Shown here: in pieces, positions 49,601 to 62,272 of the stretch
Position numbering within the stretch: position 1 is the stretch's first letter
Layout: each line of letters starts with the position of its first letter
From: Oscheius sp. JU75
Lineage: Eukaryota > Nematoda > Chromadorea > Rhabditida > Rhabditidae
Reading direction: 5' to 3'
NCBI GenBank assembly: GCA_037178855.1
Contig: JASJZC010000001.1
Coordinates: forward strand, 4,588,001 to 4,652,000
Length of the DNA: 64,000 bases
Translations under genes and position numbers: made by a program
The notes under the pieces: model-generated
Database searches by the model: none
What the model saw: only the letters and a program-made list of their open reading frames with translations
Told to the model about the DNA's origin: nothing

Positions 49601-51245
49601 TCAGACGTTATCGGTATCGCTGGAAGCTAGTGTGTCGGAAGGTTCTGAAGTATCGACAGACGGACGAGTCGTAAATGTAATTCCTTTTTTGCCACAGTAT
49701 TTCTTCCAAATCTGAATGAAAGATGCATTACGGGGAAGGGGACAAGAACTCACATGGGCAGCGACGTCCTGGTGTGAGGTAGCGTTAGAGGCAGAGTGTA
49801 CAAAATGCAGGAGCAGCACTCCGTCCAGACCAAGGAACTGAAATGTGGAAAGTGTACAAAAAGGGAGAAAGAAACTGACATCGTCGACAAATTTACGAGC
49901 AGCTGGCAGTATTCTCTGCTGTGACAGAGTATCGGCACTTTGGGCCTAAAAGTTTTTGAAAGATCCGAAATAAAATCTTACCTTGAGAACAGATTTAACC
50001 AAATTGTTGCGCATCGTCTTGCTCATCCATCCAATCAAATAATTGAGGATGTTGGCCACGGTAATGACGGTCAAGAGCGAGTACCAAATGTATAGAATCA
50101 AGAAGACGATCTCGTTGATGTAGTTGATAGTTAGAAGGCATTGAAGACTATTGTCCACAGCGGTTAGCCCCTAAAACTGTTATAGGAAAGGCATCAAGCG
50201 TATTCTACCCATTGAGTAGTCTGCACTCTGCAGCGTACAACGGTTGGAAAGTAGTACGATTTGGCTGTGTTAAAGATGGTCGACAGACGATGAGTTTGAT
50301 TGCCGACTTCCTCCAACTTCTGATCGTATATTTCAGGAATCATGGCTTTTTTAAGCTCCTTCACTCCCCACATCGGGTCGGCATTGATGAGGTAGCAGAC
50401 GAAGAGCAGCTGTACGACGACGTTGACCAAGAACATGATCTTGACGAAAAGGTATGAGAGACTAAAGATGTAGGGAAGTCGCCAGAAACGGGAGAGTATG
50501 CCTTTCTGAATTGAGTTGGCTACAAGAAATATATCTTTTCAAGAGACCTTTGTGAAATTGCGATAGAAGAAATAGTAGAAGATGTACTGGGACACTTTGT
50601 CAACCTTTTCTTCCCGCTTGTCCAGAGGCGTCGAGGCTATTTCTGACGACTGATTGACCACAGTTTGAACGTCGATATCTAAACGAACGTCTGAAGAGAA
50701 CGGACAAAAAACCTACAGAAACAGTTTTGAAGAAAGAGCCATAGGAGGGAAGGAAGTGCGAAGCAGACAGTTTGAAACAAGAGGAAGATTGGTACCCACT
50801 GAAGAAGAAATATTACGAGAAAAGGAGGTAATAGCCAATAAAGTTCTCACCTGATAATAGCCAATAAAGTTCTCCTGGCTATTTTGCTCGTCGTAGTGTT
50901 CGCCATAGAAGTTGTAGGTGCCTCTGATGAAGCAGTAATTTGTTATGTATTTGGCCCATTCACCTGTTTCAAACGCCTTTACAAAAATGAATATGAACTA
51001 ACTGCTATATTCTTTCGGAACAATGCAATCAATTGGATTGCCGAAATAGCACTTGGCTCCAAGAACGCTGGTGAATAGAAATAGCAGAACGGCTGAAAGG
51101 TTGCACGAGCATGATGATAACATTTATATTTACCTGTATATTGAGAGTGGAGACGGTCGATTAAATCGCTAGCCACATTCTTAGACTCGTGCTCGCTCTT
51201 CTTATTGAGCCAACTGTACAAGTTTTTGACCTTGAAGTCGATCAT
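49601..51245 (-). CDS. Innexin gap-junction channel subunit
   Basis: The ATG at 51245 directly follows TTTCAG, suggesting trans-splicing. The order is a cytosolic N-terminus (IDRLHSQYT), TM1 and the first extracellular loop (AKCYFGNPIDCIVPKEYSS; NYCFIRGTYNF), then the innexin signature YYQWVPIFLLFQTVCF just before TM2. Next are a cytosolic loop, TM3 (IMFLVNVVVQLLFVCYLINA), the second loop (YYFPTVVRCRVQTTQWG) and TM4 (NEIVFLILYIWYSLLTVITV). A cytosolic tail ends SEPSDTLASSDTDNV. Length is about 400 residues, as usual. Innexins form invertebrate gap junctions and hemichannels. The YYQ exon end is copied into the following intron by a 26-nt-period tandem duplication. Which nematode innexin (unc-7, unc-9 or inx) it corresponds to is not clear. 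Confidence 0.93.
50829..50874. repeat. Tandem duplication spanning an innexin splice donor
   Basis: The 20-nt string TAATAGCCAATAAAGTTCTC occurs at 50829-50848 and again, identical, at 50855-50874. The second copy (in the gene's sense, upstream) is the end of the YYQ exon. The first is the start of the following intron, after the GTGAG donor at 50846-50850. Confidence 0.8.
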
Positions 51246-51459
51246 TCTGAAAGCAAGAGGATTATTTTGTTTATGATGTAAGATGTAAATATTGTTTTCA
51301 AAAAACTCAAACAGAAGAATGAAGCGGCAGTGAGGAAACTCCCAGTGAGAAATAAAAGAGAAGTTTGAAATGGCATTTTTTCGCGGCTACGTCCACATTT
51401 TCGTCTTCACGCCAATAATTTTCACAATGTCTCTTTTGCATTTCCTTTCTTACCTCCAG

Positions 51460-52880
51460 ATGGACGAATCCGAATATTCGTGTCCTGCCGAGGCCGAAGC
51501 CTATTCCCGCTTCTCTCAGGATAGCGGAACTTACTACGTGGACCGCAGCAGAAAATACAATTGGTAAAATCACGTTTTTTTTCAGTTTACCGAACTTCAG
51601 GAAGCGATGGTTTTGCATTTTGCTTCTGCTGCTTCTCGTTCTTCTCCTCTGCGCTGCAGCCATCTACTGCTACATTCTCTACACAAATCAGTCCGTAAAA
51701 GGTTAGAATCTGCTGAAGAGCCCTGTAAAGTTAAACTTTCAGAGGAACTGCAAACCTTGCCCGGGAGAGGTTCGAGCTTATTGATACATTCTAATACATT
51801 CTAATGCTCATTTTCAGATAAATTGATGAATTGTAACATCAACAAGGCCAATATTACCGAGTTTACAGCATTCCTCATCAGGTACTTGTTCTGTCCGCTC
51901 TTGCCCTACATGTCTTTCAGCCACGGAAGAACCAAGTCGTCCAGAACGTGTGAGAAATTGACCTGCTTCACCGACAATGCTGAAAGTCTTATCCATTATC
52001 AAGGACCGAATCTCGAAGGAAATTATCTCGGCCTTACGGACTTTTCGGATATGTGCTATGTCGACAGACAGAAGGTATTACTTTCACTGTATGCTTGCTC
52101 ATGTGCCTTGTTTCAGTATCTATCTGGAAAAATGAGAGTTCATGACTCGGACGTGACCTTCAAGACACACGAATTCAAGTCGGCTTATAATTTCACAGAG
52201 GAGATTCCGCAAATTATCTACAACGGTTTGAATCTTTTCTTGTTGGTTATAATGTGCAATGACAGATTCACTCGGCCTTGTCGATAATGTCAAAACGGGT
52301 CTTCTCCAGTGGTACTATCATGGCAAGAATTTGGTGAAGGACACGTCTCTTGAAGAGTTTGTCGAGGTTTGAACTTGTTCGTTGTCAAGGCAAAATTAGT
52401 TTAGAAGCGCAAGGAAATTCCTGTTCACAATCTCAAACTCGCCTCCGAACTGATTGACAACAACCAGGTTGCACAAGCCTATGTATCCACATATGGGCCT
52501 TTCGCTACCGGTATGTGGCATCTAACTGTCTGATGCATCTGATCGTGAGTCTTCAGAAGGAGAGATAAACGACGCTTTCTTCTTCATCCGCGAGAAAACT
52601 TTCCCCGACGAGCTCTGTAAGAGCGAGGACGCTGTTAAAACACATGTTACAGTCATTGTCGTCGGTTACGGTAATCACTTTTTCTGTTTCTTTCTTACAA
52701 CAGCTTTCAGAAGGTACCGATGTCCCAATATCGTGGTATGTTCAGCCGGTTGGCGAGAAGTGGAATAAGAACTCTGGAAAAGTCGTGAAGATCTCGGATG
52801 CCTGCTTCAAACACGTCTTCAAACCGATCATAGGCTACAATCATTCTAATGGCAAATATCCCTCTCTGCCCTTTTACTAA
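51460..52880 (+). CDS. Type II membrane protein with degenerate papain-like (C1A) C-terminus
   Basis: The ATG directly follows CCTCCAG. A short cytosolic part (DSGTYYVDRSRKYN) leads into one helix (WFCILLLLLLVLLLCAAAIY). The outside part has N-glycosylation sites and paired cysteines (RTCEKLTCF; NYLGLTDFSDMCYVDRQK). LGLTDFSD resembles the end of an I29 inhibitor propeptide (family NQFADLTDEE). The C-terminus, THVTVIVVGYEGTDVPISWY then VQPVGEKWNKNSG and VVKISDACF, matches the papain segment HAVLVVGYG...YWLVKNSWGEKWG...I..N.C. The His is kept, but the catalytic Asn position reads QP, and no QGxCGSCW active-site Cys motif is present. I infer a membrane-anchored pseudoprotease. A partial paralogue starts at 63367. 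Confidence 0.75.
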
Positions 52881-53400
52881 TTGTTAATTGTTTCCGATAC
52901 TTATACTCTCTTGTTCTTCCGCTGTTACAACGCATGCCGTCGTTTTGTTATTTTTTTCAACTGTCTCCTTCTCGATTAATGAAGGTTACGGAAAGAAATC
53001 GGTTTGTTTTTACATATGAACTTCTCGGGCGAGACATACTTGTGGAAAACGAAGCAATCTGACAAGAATAGGAAAATTAAACAACGTCATTTCCCGCCGG
53101 TTTGGTTTGCCTGCTTAACAGGTCCCGGGAGGAATAAGCCGAAAATAAATCTGGAGAATCGCGCAGTTTTCGCGCCCCAACTCGTACGGTGCCACTTTCA
53201 GTGACGTCACGAGTGCGGGAGTTCCTAAAAATCGATCAGTCTCTTTCCCCTTCTTTCGTATTTCGCCGTAAAAGTTTTGCTCGATTCATTGCGGAAATTA
53301 GAAAATATATCAGTCGAAACCTTGTAAATTCTGCTGCAAATAGCTGTAAAACTTCTTTTCATCCAGCTTATTCTCATTAGGGTTTTCAGTTTGCACGTGT
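52881..53400. other. Spacer upstream of the MATH-BTB gene
   Basis: A 520-bp interval with AT-rich 3' UTR-like sequence and AATAAA at 53143. No additional gene could be supported. Confidence 0.35.
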
Positions 53401-54932
53401 ATGGCCGAAGTGCCACAAGACGACGAAGTAGATCTAGCACAACTTCGAATGGCTAACAATTATAGCGGAGAAATAGACGTCGGGGGAGATGCTTCGCCTT
53501 ATGGAGCCTCAAGTTTGTTGACATTTTTTTACCCACTGTCATTTTAGCTTCTGGTTTGAACCGTCGTTCTAGCAAAATGAACAGAGATAACGAGTGCATT
53601 ACTCAGATCGAACCTGTGGTTCTTCAGCAAAAGTGGACTGTTAGTTCTCGCAGAATTGTTGCTATTTGTAACTCTTTTTCAGATCTCGAGTTTTGCCGCT
53701 CTGCTGAAACTGTCGCCTCCCGGAAATTGCCTGAGAAGTGCCGTGTTCAGAGATCAAGCTCAGCCCGAAGCGTGCTGGCAGCTGTGTCTCTATCCTGGCG
53801 GAAAGCGAGAGGAAAATGTCAACCACGTCTCGTTATTCTTGAAGATGTCGGCCACTGTTCCCAACAAAGAGGTATCAGTTGCTCATTTTCCTTCGAATAT
53901 CACCCTTCCAGGTGTGTGTGAAAGCCGAATATCGTTTCCATTTCTTGGATGAGGCCGATCAGCCGCGATTCAGTAATGTGAACATCGGTGACTTTCATGC
54001 AAAGCCTCCGAAAGGAGGCCATTCCTGGGGGCTGAGGAATATTCCGAAGAGCAAGGTTGCTTCATCTTTTTGTGGCATAACAGATCGCTTCTTAGGTCAT
54101 GAACTGCATCCGAGAAGATCAGTCCCTCGTCATTCAGTGTGTCATCGAGTTGATTCCCAACGGCGACCGTGTCCAGTGCAAGAAGATTGGATCGGGACCG
54201 AATCCTGTAGCCGACATGGCCTGTGTTCCTAGATCTCACATCGTGAACGGTAATTTTGTTTCACATTTCACTTTCAAACCATTTCTCCCAGAATTGAATC
54301 TATTGAAAACGGGCTACAATGCCGACATTGAAATTATTGCTGGAGAGGAGAAGCAGTCGATTCCTGTACACAAATTCAAGCTGGTAGCTCACTCGGACGT
54401 CTTCAAGGCCATGTTGGAGCACCAAGATATGGACGAAGCAAAGGTATTTTTGTCTTGTTACTTCAAAAAATCAATTCCAGTTCGGTAAAATAGTGATCTC
54501 GGACTTCACGGCTCGTGCGGTCGAAGCTATGATGGAGTTCATTTATGCGGGTACGATTGACAGCGAGGAGATGAGCAACGAAGAGATGGTCGAACTGATG
54601 CAGCTTGCCGACAAATACAACCTGATGGCCCTGAAGTCGTTGAGCGAGTGCGAAATGATCGCAAAGTATGTTTTTCAAGTGGAAATCAAGGAAATTTGTT
54701 CAGAGTATGTCCGAAAAGCGTCGTGGAATGTCTGCTCTTCGCTGATCGCTTCAACGCCAGCTCCCTCTTCGAACGCTGTCTCAATCTGATGCGTTTCCAC
54801 AAGACGGCGGTTCTCGAATCGGGTCCTTGGCAGGATCTGAAGAACCATTCGCCCCGTCTGGCCAATATCGTGTTGGAGCAGCTGATCAACGGCGAACAAG
54901 TAACTCCTCCCGTCAAACGCTCTCGAATTTAG
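53401..54932 (+). CDS. SPOP: SPOP-like MATH-BTB protein (Cullin-3 adaptor)
   Basis: After a flexible N-terminus (AEVPQDDEVDLAQLR; NRRSSKMNRDN) comes a MATH domain: VVLQQKWTISSFAALLKLSP, CWQLCLYPGGKREENVNHVS, CVKAEYRFHFLDEADQP and HSWGLRNIPKSKVMN. A BTB domain follows (YNADIEIIAGEEKQSIPVHK; FKLVAHSDVFKAMLEHQDMD; MEFIYAGTIDSEEMSNEEMV; LADKYNLMALKSLSECEMIA), then a BACK-like helical tail (ESGPWQDLKNHSPRLANIVL) and a basic end (PPVKRSRI), similar to SPOP's nuclear signal. SPOP recruits substrates to Cullin-3. The closest nematode relatives would be bath genes. The coding exons join through introns of about 40 nt. The MATH loop that in vertebrate SPOP binds degrons is only partly similar. Confidence 0.88.
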
Positions 54933-55415
54933 CCCATTTCTCTTCATATTCCTCATATACTGTGATCGTATTCTATAGGCTATTTTGTGTGTACAGTTCC
55001 TAAAATCGTATAACTCCCAGGCCGGTGCCTTCTCACACTACCCACTCTTTCAACAAAACCAGTTCATCTTTCTGTGATTTTCGAGCGGCAGTCTGTTCTC
55101 GTTCTTTTCTTTTTTGTCTCGTAAATCTCATTTTCTCTCTCCCCTGGCCATAGATTCAGAATTCTACATCTCCATGCTTAGCTGTTTTTGTCTTCTTCTC
55201 GGAGGTTGATCCTCACGTTTGATTCCTTCCACATTTTTCTCTCCCCCTCAGACCCTAATGGCAGCTGTTGTCTATAAGGAATATGCGTCTGTTGAGTTTT
55301 TACTTCACCAATAAACTTCTTTTTGCTTGAACATCATGTATCGAGCATTGTTGCTAACAATTTCTACATACAAAGTATTAAAAGTCAATTTTTTTTCAAA
55401 CGTTTAGACTCCAAA
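54933..55415. other. SPOP-RIOK2 spacer
   Basis: A 483-bp interval, pyrimidine-rich, with a reasonable AATAAA (55311). Nothing else was seen. Confidence 0.4.
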
Positions 55416-57323
<1,908 letters not shown>

Positions 57324-57822
57324 GTTTCTCAACTACTTTTCCACTGTTACTTGTTTTTGTTGCTCCTGGTTAAACTTGTTACGTCTTTTTATTGATAAAA
57401 GAGTTTACTGTTTTGTCCAGCTCGTTTGCACTGGAACGTTACGCGTTTTATCGCTGATTTTTGTTTCAACTGGCTCCGAGTAAACTAACAACGACCAGGC
57501 GACGAAGGCCTAAAGTCTACTGTTGTTTCTAGCAAGTGTAAATGCTATTGAGTACCGTTTCAGCTGAAGCACTACCATAGACGGATTGTCCGATAGGAGA
57601 ACACGAACATAATCAGCAGATAATTCCCTGGCTGGATTGGAGTGTCTGTCAATCACTTTCCGATTGTTTCTTTTCCGGATTATCAGCTTATGGCACGGTG
57701 GAATCGTCACCGGAGACCGCCATTGTTACCTCTGCGTAATTCCCAGCCTCTTCTCTTCAGGGCTTCCTGCTAAAAATTCTGAACAAAATCCTCAGCTATT
57801 CAGTTGCCTTCATTCGTTCTTT
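57324..57822. other. RIOK2-HPRT spacer
   Basis: A 499-bp interval. The first 100 bp are 3' UTR-like, with a TTGATAAAAG run. No gene seen. Confidence 0.35.
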
Positions 57823-57994
57823 ATGGATCCAAAGTCAGACACGTTTCATGTATGTTTCCATTATTTGCGCTTTGATTCTGTTACCAAAATTCTGGTGCAA
57901 AATGTCTATCTTCTCTCTTCAGGGATTGAACAAAGAGCCTCAAACTTCTACTCTCAATCACCTTGCAGAGAACTCGAGCCAGACTACTAATCAA
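57823..57994 (+). CDS. Possible alternative N-terminal exons of HPRT
   Basis: An ATG at 57823 (MDPKSDTFH) ends at a GTATGT donor (57849). A CTTCAG at 57917-57922 then opens a second exon, 57923-57994 (GLNKEPQTSTLNHLAENSSQ then TTNQ), ending in another GTATGT. All phases are 0 and would join directly to the HPRT ATG at 58158, which follows TTTTAG. It would add about 33 hydrophilic residues. It could instead be a 5' UTR exon or chance. Confidence 0.45.
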
Positions 57995-58157
57995 GTATGT
58001 GTTCTGATTGATTTATGTGCCTCTCGACCTGTACACATGTGTCACACGTGTCCTTTTTTCATTGACAACCCGCAACTAACTCGTCCCCCTGATAAGCCGT
58101 TCCGCGCCCCGTCTGCTTTTTTTGCTCCCTCTCACAGTGATTATTAGCTTTTTTTAG

Positions 58158-59460
58158 ATGGCCAAGGCACAAGCTGCTATCCCCGACGATTTTGGTCAGT
58201 TTTTCTTCTTGAACGTAATAGAAGAACTGCTTATTTAGAGCTCCCAATCCAGGCCTTTGATATTCCTCGCTGTTATGATGGAGACTTGTCGGCAGTAGTC
58301 ATTCCGGAAGGACTGGTCAAGGACAGAGTCAGAAGACTGGCCAAGGGTGAGTGAATTATGGGGAACTTAAATAAACTTTTCTAGATATCCATGCCGTAAT
58401 CGGAAACGAACAGCTGTCCCTCCTGTGTGTTCTCAAGGGATCCTACAAGTTTTTCACTGGACTCGTGAGTATTTTTCCAGGATTGATTAAAAATAATCTT
58501 GATGTTCAATCTAGAAGATTTAGAGAAACAAATGTTCTGTTTCAATCATCAGTCGCAAGTCCGTACTGTCTGCTGATTTTTTCGTTTAGGCCTTTTCCAG
58601 CCGTTTTATGACTAAAAACTAGAACACAATTCATAGAGAGATCGTTAAATCGTAAGAAGTACTAGGGGAAAAGAGAGATCCTTGTAGCGGAGAAACCCTT
58701 CGATAGCTGGTAGTGTTTCACTGGTATACTCTGTAATGTCTTCTCAAAGTTCAAAGTTTGCTGCTCCAGGAAGATTCAATAAGAATGACTAAACTCGCTG
58801 AAACGCGGAGAAGTCTGGTCACTTTTTGTGGTTCAAAGAACAGTGAATGAAGCATGCGCTAGTTAGACAGCAGACTTTCGTGCTCTAACTCCATCTAAAT
58901 CGAACTGTACTAGGAAGATTACTTTTTTCTTACTAGAGCCACCAAAAACTGCCCTTTCCAGGTCGACGAGCTGTCCAATGCCCGCTGGGACTGTCCGGAG
59001 CCGATGACCGTCGACTTTATCCGTACCAAGAGCTACGAGGACACGGAGAGTTCAGGCACGCTGAAGATCATCGGTCTCAGTAATTTGGAGGAGCTTCGTG
59101 GCAAGAATGTCCTTATTGTGGAAGATATTGTTGACTCTGGTCTGACTCTCTCCCGTCTCATTCATACTTTGACGGAGTACGGTAAGTCAGACATCGAAAA
59201 TGGATATGAGACAGTGCTCTAGGAGTCAAGAAGACGTGGACAGCCTTGTTGCTCTCGAAGAGAGTCCCTCGCAAAATTGAGGTCACTGAGGACTTTGTCG
59301 CCTTCACCATCCCGGATAAGGTGATCTTTTAGTTTCTCTCTCAGTGTAACTTCCTCAGTTCATTGTCGGCTACGGTCTCGACTACAATCAGAAGTTTCGC
59401 GACCTCAACCACATCTGTGTTATGAGTCCGTCCGGTATCGAAAAATACAAGAACAAATGA
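58158..59460 (+). CDS. HPRT1: Hypoxanthine-guanine phosphoribosyltransferase
   Basis: Short introns plus one of about 497 nt (58465-58961). The N-terminus is [20 protein letters not shown]. Key motifs are [14 protein letters not shown] (loop I, PPi binding), [18 protein letters not shown] (flexible loop, family Ser-Tyr dyad), [15 protein letters not shown] (the PRPP-binding motif with two acidic residues), [19 protein letters not shown] (base binding) and [11 protein letters not shown]. It ends IEKYKNK, about 215 residues as expected. It converts hypoxanthine or guanine plus PRPP to IMP/GMP in purine salvage. The ATG directly follows a TTTTAG. An upstream extension is listed separately. Confidence 0.97.
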
Positions 59461-60161
59461 TTTTTTTTTCTAATAAAGCCGAGTCTAAAACTTTCGTCTG
59501 GGATGGTCTTTTACAAACATGCACCCCATTGTTTTCCGTACCATCTCAAGACCGAGGAGGTCGCTTTACCCCGCGGAGGGTACAGCTACCGGTCTCGGGT
59601 GTAATGTTACTTTTTTGGTGTTAAACACCCCACAAACCCTTTTGTAGAAAGCATCGGCTTTCGTATTGCCACAATAGTATGAACATTAACTGGGTGCTGC
59701 GTTTTCAGGGAAATTCGGCATTCGAACTATACGCCCGTTTTTGTAAGGCGCGTATAGTTATCTTCCAGTTTTGAATAGAACGTTATCTAGTAATACTTCG
59801 GCAGGCACCACCCTTTCTTCAAATTTTTGGCGTGAACTTTCCGATACACTCTAAATCAAGTTTTACGGTACCTTATCCCCATTTTTTTTGTTGTATCTAC
59901 CCATGTTTTTCGAATTCTGCGTGTAAAACGCCATGAAAAGAGACTGCTCGAAACATAGCAGAAATACTCGTAAAAAAAGCCGATATAAGTCGCCTATTTT
60001 CGCTATTTTCACGGTACCTTATATACCACGGAAAAAATGTCTCCAGAGGTTTTGAGCGCTTGTACCAACTCCAAAGCAACTACTCGCTCCCTTGGACAAT
60101 GTTCGCGTGAGCACTCCTCAACCACTTGGCGGTTATTGTTCAGGTTCGGGTCACTCTCCTC
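59461..60161. other. HPRT-Ly6 spacer
   Basis: A 701-bp interval. AATAAA at 59474 is the HPRT poly(A) signal. The rest is AT-rich, with a few C/G-rich hairpin-like bits near 59545-59600 (GACCGAGGAGGTC). I checked this for a tRNA and saw no cloverleaf. No gene. Confidence 0.4.
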
Positions 60162-60741
60162 ATGCTATTCTTCATTCTAGCCACATCTACTGTTCTAGTT
60201 GTAGGCAAGTTTTATTCTCTAATCAGTAAGAACCTGCCCAGCATCCTCAACCAGCTGTATGCTCTGTGACACATTTCAAGGATACTGTGATCTGGAGGGG
60301 TCCACCTGCGTTGGGTCGCTCTGTGCCAGTCGAATAGCCACACTGGAACGTAAGTTTTTCGCAAATTCCCTAGCCAGTATCCAGTTTTTCTGTTTACTGT
60401 TAGCAAGTCTCTCTTAATTTCTCTGATATTGCCCCTAATTTCGCCTCCGGAACACTTTCAAACTTGGGATAAGGCACTGCTGTCTACTCAAATCCTATTC
60501 AGAAGGTCTTATCCGCGTCCAGAAACTCTGTGTACCGACAGACACACCTCTTGGCTGTCGATCAACCATCTTGTGGAAGGGACTTCAGGTGGGGGCCATT
60601 ACGTATTCCACATCACTCCGTGAGTTTTTCCAGGGGAGAGAATGCGTCTGTGAAGGACACATGTGCAATGCTGCCACCAGCCATATGTTGGCAGTTACCT
60701 TGGGTCTGCTTACAATTTTATTGAATGTGAGTTACACATAA
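60162..60741 (+). CDS. Ly6/uPAR-like probable GPI-anchored protein
   Basis: A short signal peptide (MLFFILATSTVLVV) joins through a likely 37-nt GC-AG intron to a Cys-rich exon (SSTSCMLCDTFQGYCDLEG; STCVGSLCASRIATLE). A second intron (about 60352-60502) leads to QGLIRVQKLCVPTDTPLGCR and finally GRECVCEGHMCNAATSH. The C-x-C-x4-C-N ending, with ten cysteines in a three-finger spacing, is the hallmark of Ly6/uPAR domains. It is followed by a hydrophobic tail (MLAVTLGLLTILLNVSYT) with no cytosolic part, typical of a GPI-anchor signal. It may belong to the nematode ODR-2/HOT-type Ly6 group, which modulates ion channels or receptors; this is not certain. It is convergent with the Myb/SANT-like gene, 25 bp between stop codons. 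Confidence 0.7.
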
Positions 60742-60766
60742 TAAAGATTCTTTTCGGGACCCGAGA

Positions 60767-62272
60767 TCAGGTTTGTTCTCCTTTGAGGGCCAGCAGACTT
60801 CTGATCAGTTCCTTGGCTTCTGTCTCGGCTGAGTTTGATCGCTCTTCCTCCTGCTCATCCAAGACAGTTTGTCGCTGTTTTGCCTTCAAATGTCAACTAG
60901 TTTTTCGGAATCTCTGTGACTTACAGCCATCTCCATCTCAATCTTCTTGATCTTCAGATCCAGTAGTTTTTCCGTCTTTAGAGCTACTCTCAGCTGTGCC
61001 TCAATCAATTTTTGCTGGATTTGGGAGAAGGATCTAGTCGGAAGTGACAAGAAGGTGGTTTGTTGGTCCGGGTCGGACACTGTACTGGAACTCGAGGAGA
61101 GAGCGCTTGTCTCATTCGGATCTGTCGTCGAGACTCTAGAAGAGACATGTCGTTTGTTAGAAATATTTTAGTACCCATCATTTTCTGCCTCCACTTTGAT
61201 GAGTTTCTTGGCTGGGGACTCCTCTCTGTTCAGTAGATGACTGTCCAAGACACTTTGGGCCAAGATAGACATGGGATCGGCTTCTGGTGTCGTTCTCTTT
61301 CTCACTGAAATGGGATTCTCGGAAAATTATGCTTCTAGAAACCTATTGTTATCTTGGGAACATGACTGGAACTGATATATCCATTTCATGTGCTGTGGGC
61401 CTACTATTTGCAATGTCTGAAGCAGATCTAACACAATTCTGAATAAGTAAAATTCACGAAACCAGCTGTTTCTGGACAGTCGCTCCAACGTGTAAACGTT
61501 AAATATTCAGCGAACAAATTTTGGCACGCTCTTTGAAATTCAAAACTCTTGAAGCTCAAAGAAGGTCGGCTTTTTCAATGCATATTTATAACATTTTCTC
61601 ATCATTTTTTTCATTATTTTTATGTGATTATATGCCTATATAAATGCACTTTACTTTGGTAGATAGCTAGGAGACAAAAAAAGAGGAAAATCTGCATGGC
61701 TTGAACATTTTTGCAATCCTTGTACAAAGGAAATGTGCTGTTCCGTTCCTGATTTGCTCTCATGTTTCTATTTTTGCATATTTTACCTGGAGGGGAGTCT
61801 GTCGTTTCTTGTAACTCCTCCAACAAGGCATCCATTACGTTTCGTAGCCACGGCTCCACAAAAACCTTCTTTCTTTTCTTGTTGTCAACTGCTTTATCCT
61901 TCTAAATTGCCAATAATTATTCAGTAATTGGATGGACCTCTTTAATTATCAGCTTGTGGCCGAGCTTTCTCACGTCAGCAATTCTCTGTTTGACCTATAA
62001 TTTTGCGTAATGACCCTAGGAAATCTGGTATACCTGAGCTGAGGTTCTGTGAGCAAAGCCAAGTTTGCTCAACTCAGAAGCAAACTGGCATGCAAATCTC
62101 TCCTGAACGTTTGTTGTATATTTTGTTCGCTAGTTACCTGTGAAGTTTCTCCGTTTTTCTCGCCGACGACGACTCGCGATTTGGCGTGATAGTGTGCCTT
62201 ATTTGCCAAGTAGAGCTCGGCCAGTAGTCGGTTCTCAGGCACTAAAACGGGCTTTTCTTCGAAGGGGAGCAT
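60767..62272 (-). CDS. Myb/SANT-like coiled-coil protein
   Basis: Exons from ATG 62272 (MLPFEEKPVLVPENRLLAEL) read through KAHYHAKSRVVVGEKNGETS, then ERFACQFASELSKLGFAHRT and SAQVKQRIADVRKLGHKLII. ELSKLGFAHRTSAQVKQRI is the pattern of nematode and zeste-like Myb/SANT-type DNA-binding domains (family ELxxLGxxRTxEQCRxRIxxLK). A basic stretch (DNKKRKKV), a Ser/Thr-rich middle and a long C-terminal coiled coil follow (QIQQKLIEAQLRVALKTEKL; RQTVLDEQEEERSNSAETEA), ending LALKGEQT. A DNA-binding or chromatin protein is inferred. One intron of about 485 nt separates the middle exons. The TGA stop is at 60767, 25 bp from the stop of the convergent Ly6-like gene. Confidence 0.65.

Noticed and set aside
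53970-54239. Minus-strand ORFs inside the MATH-BTB gene and similar shadows elsewhere
   Set aside because: They are mirror frames of well-supported exons.
59500-59640. GC-rich stretch that might be a tRNA or snRNA
   Set aside because: No cloverleaf, no TTCGA loop box and no terminator run could be paired by eye.
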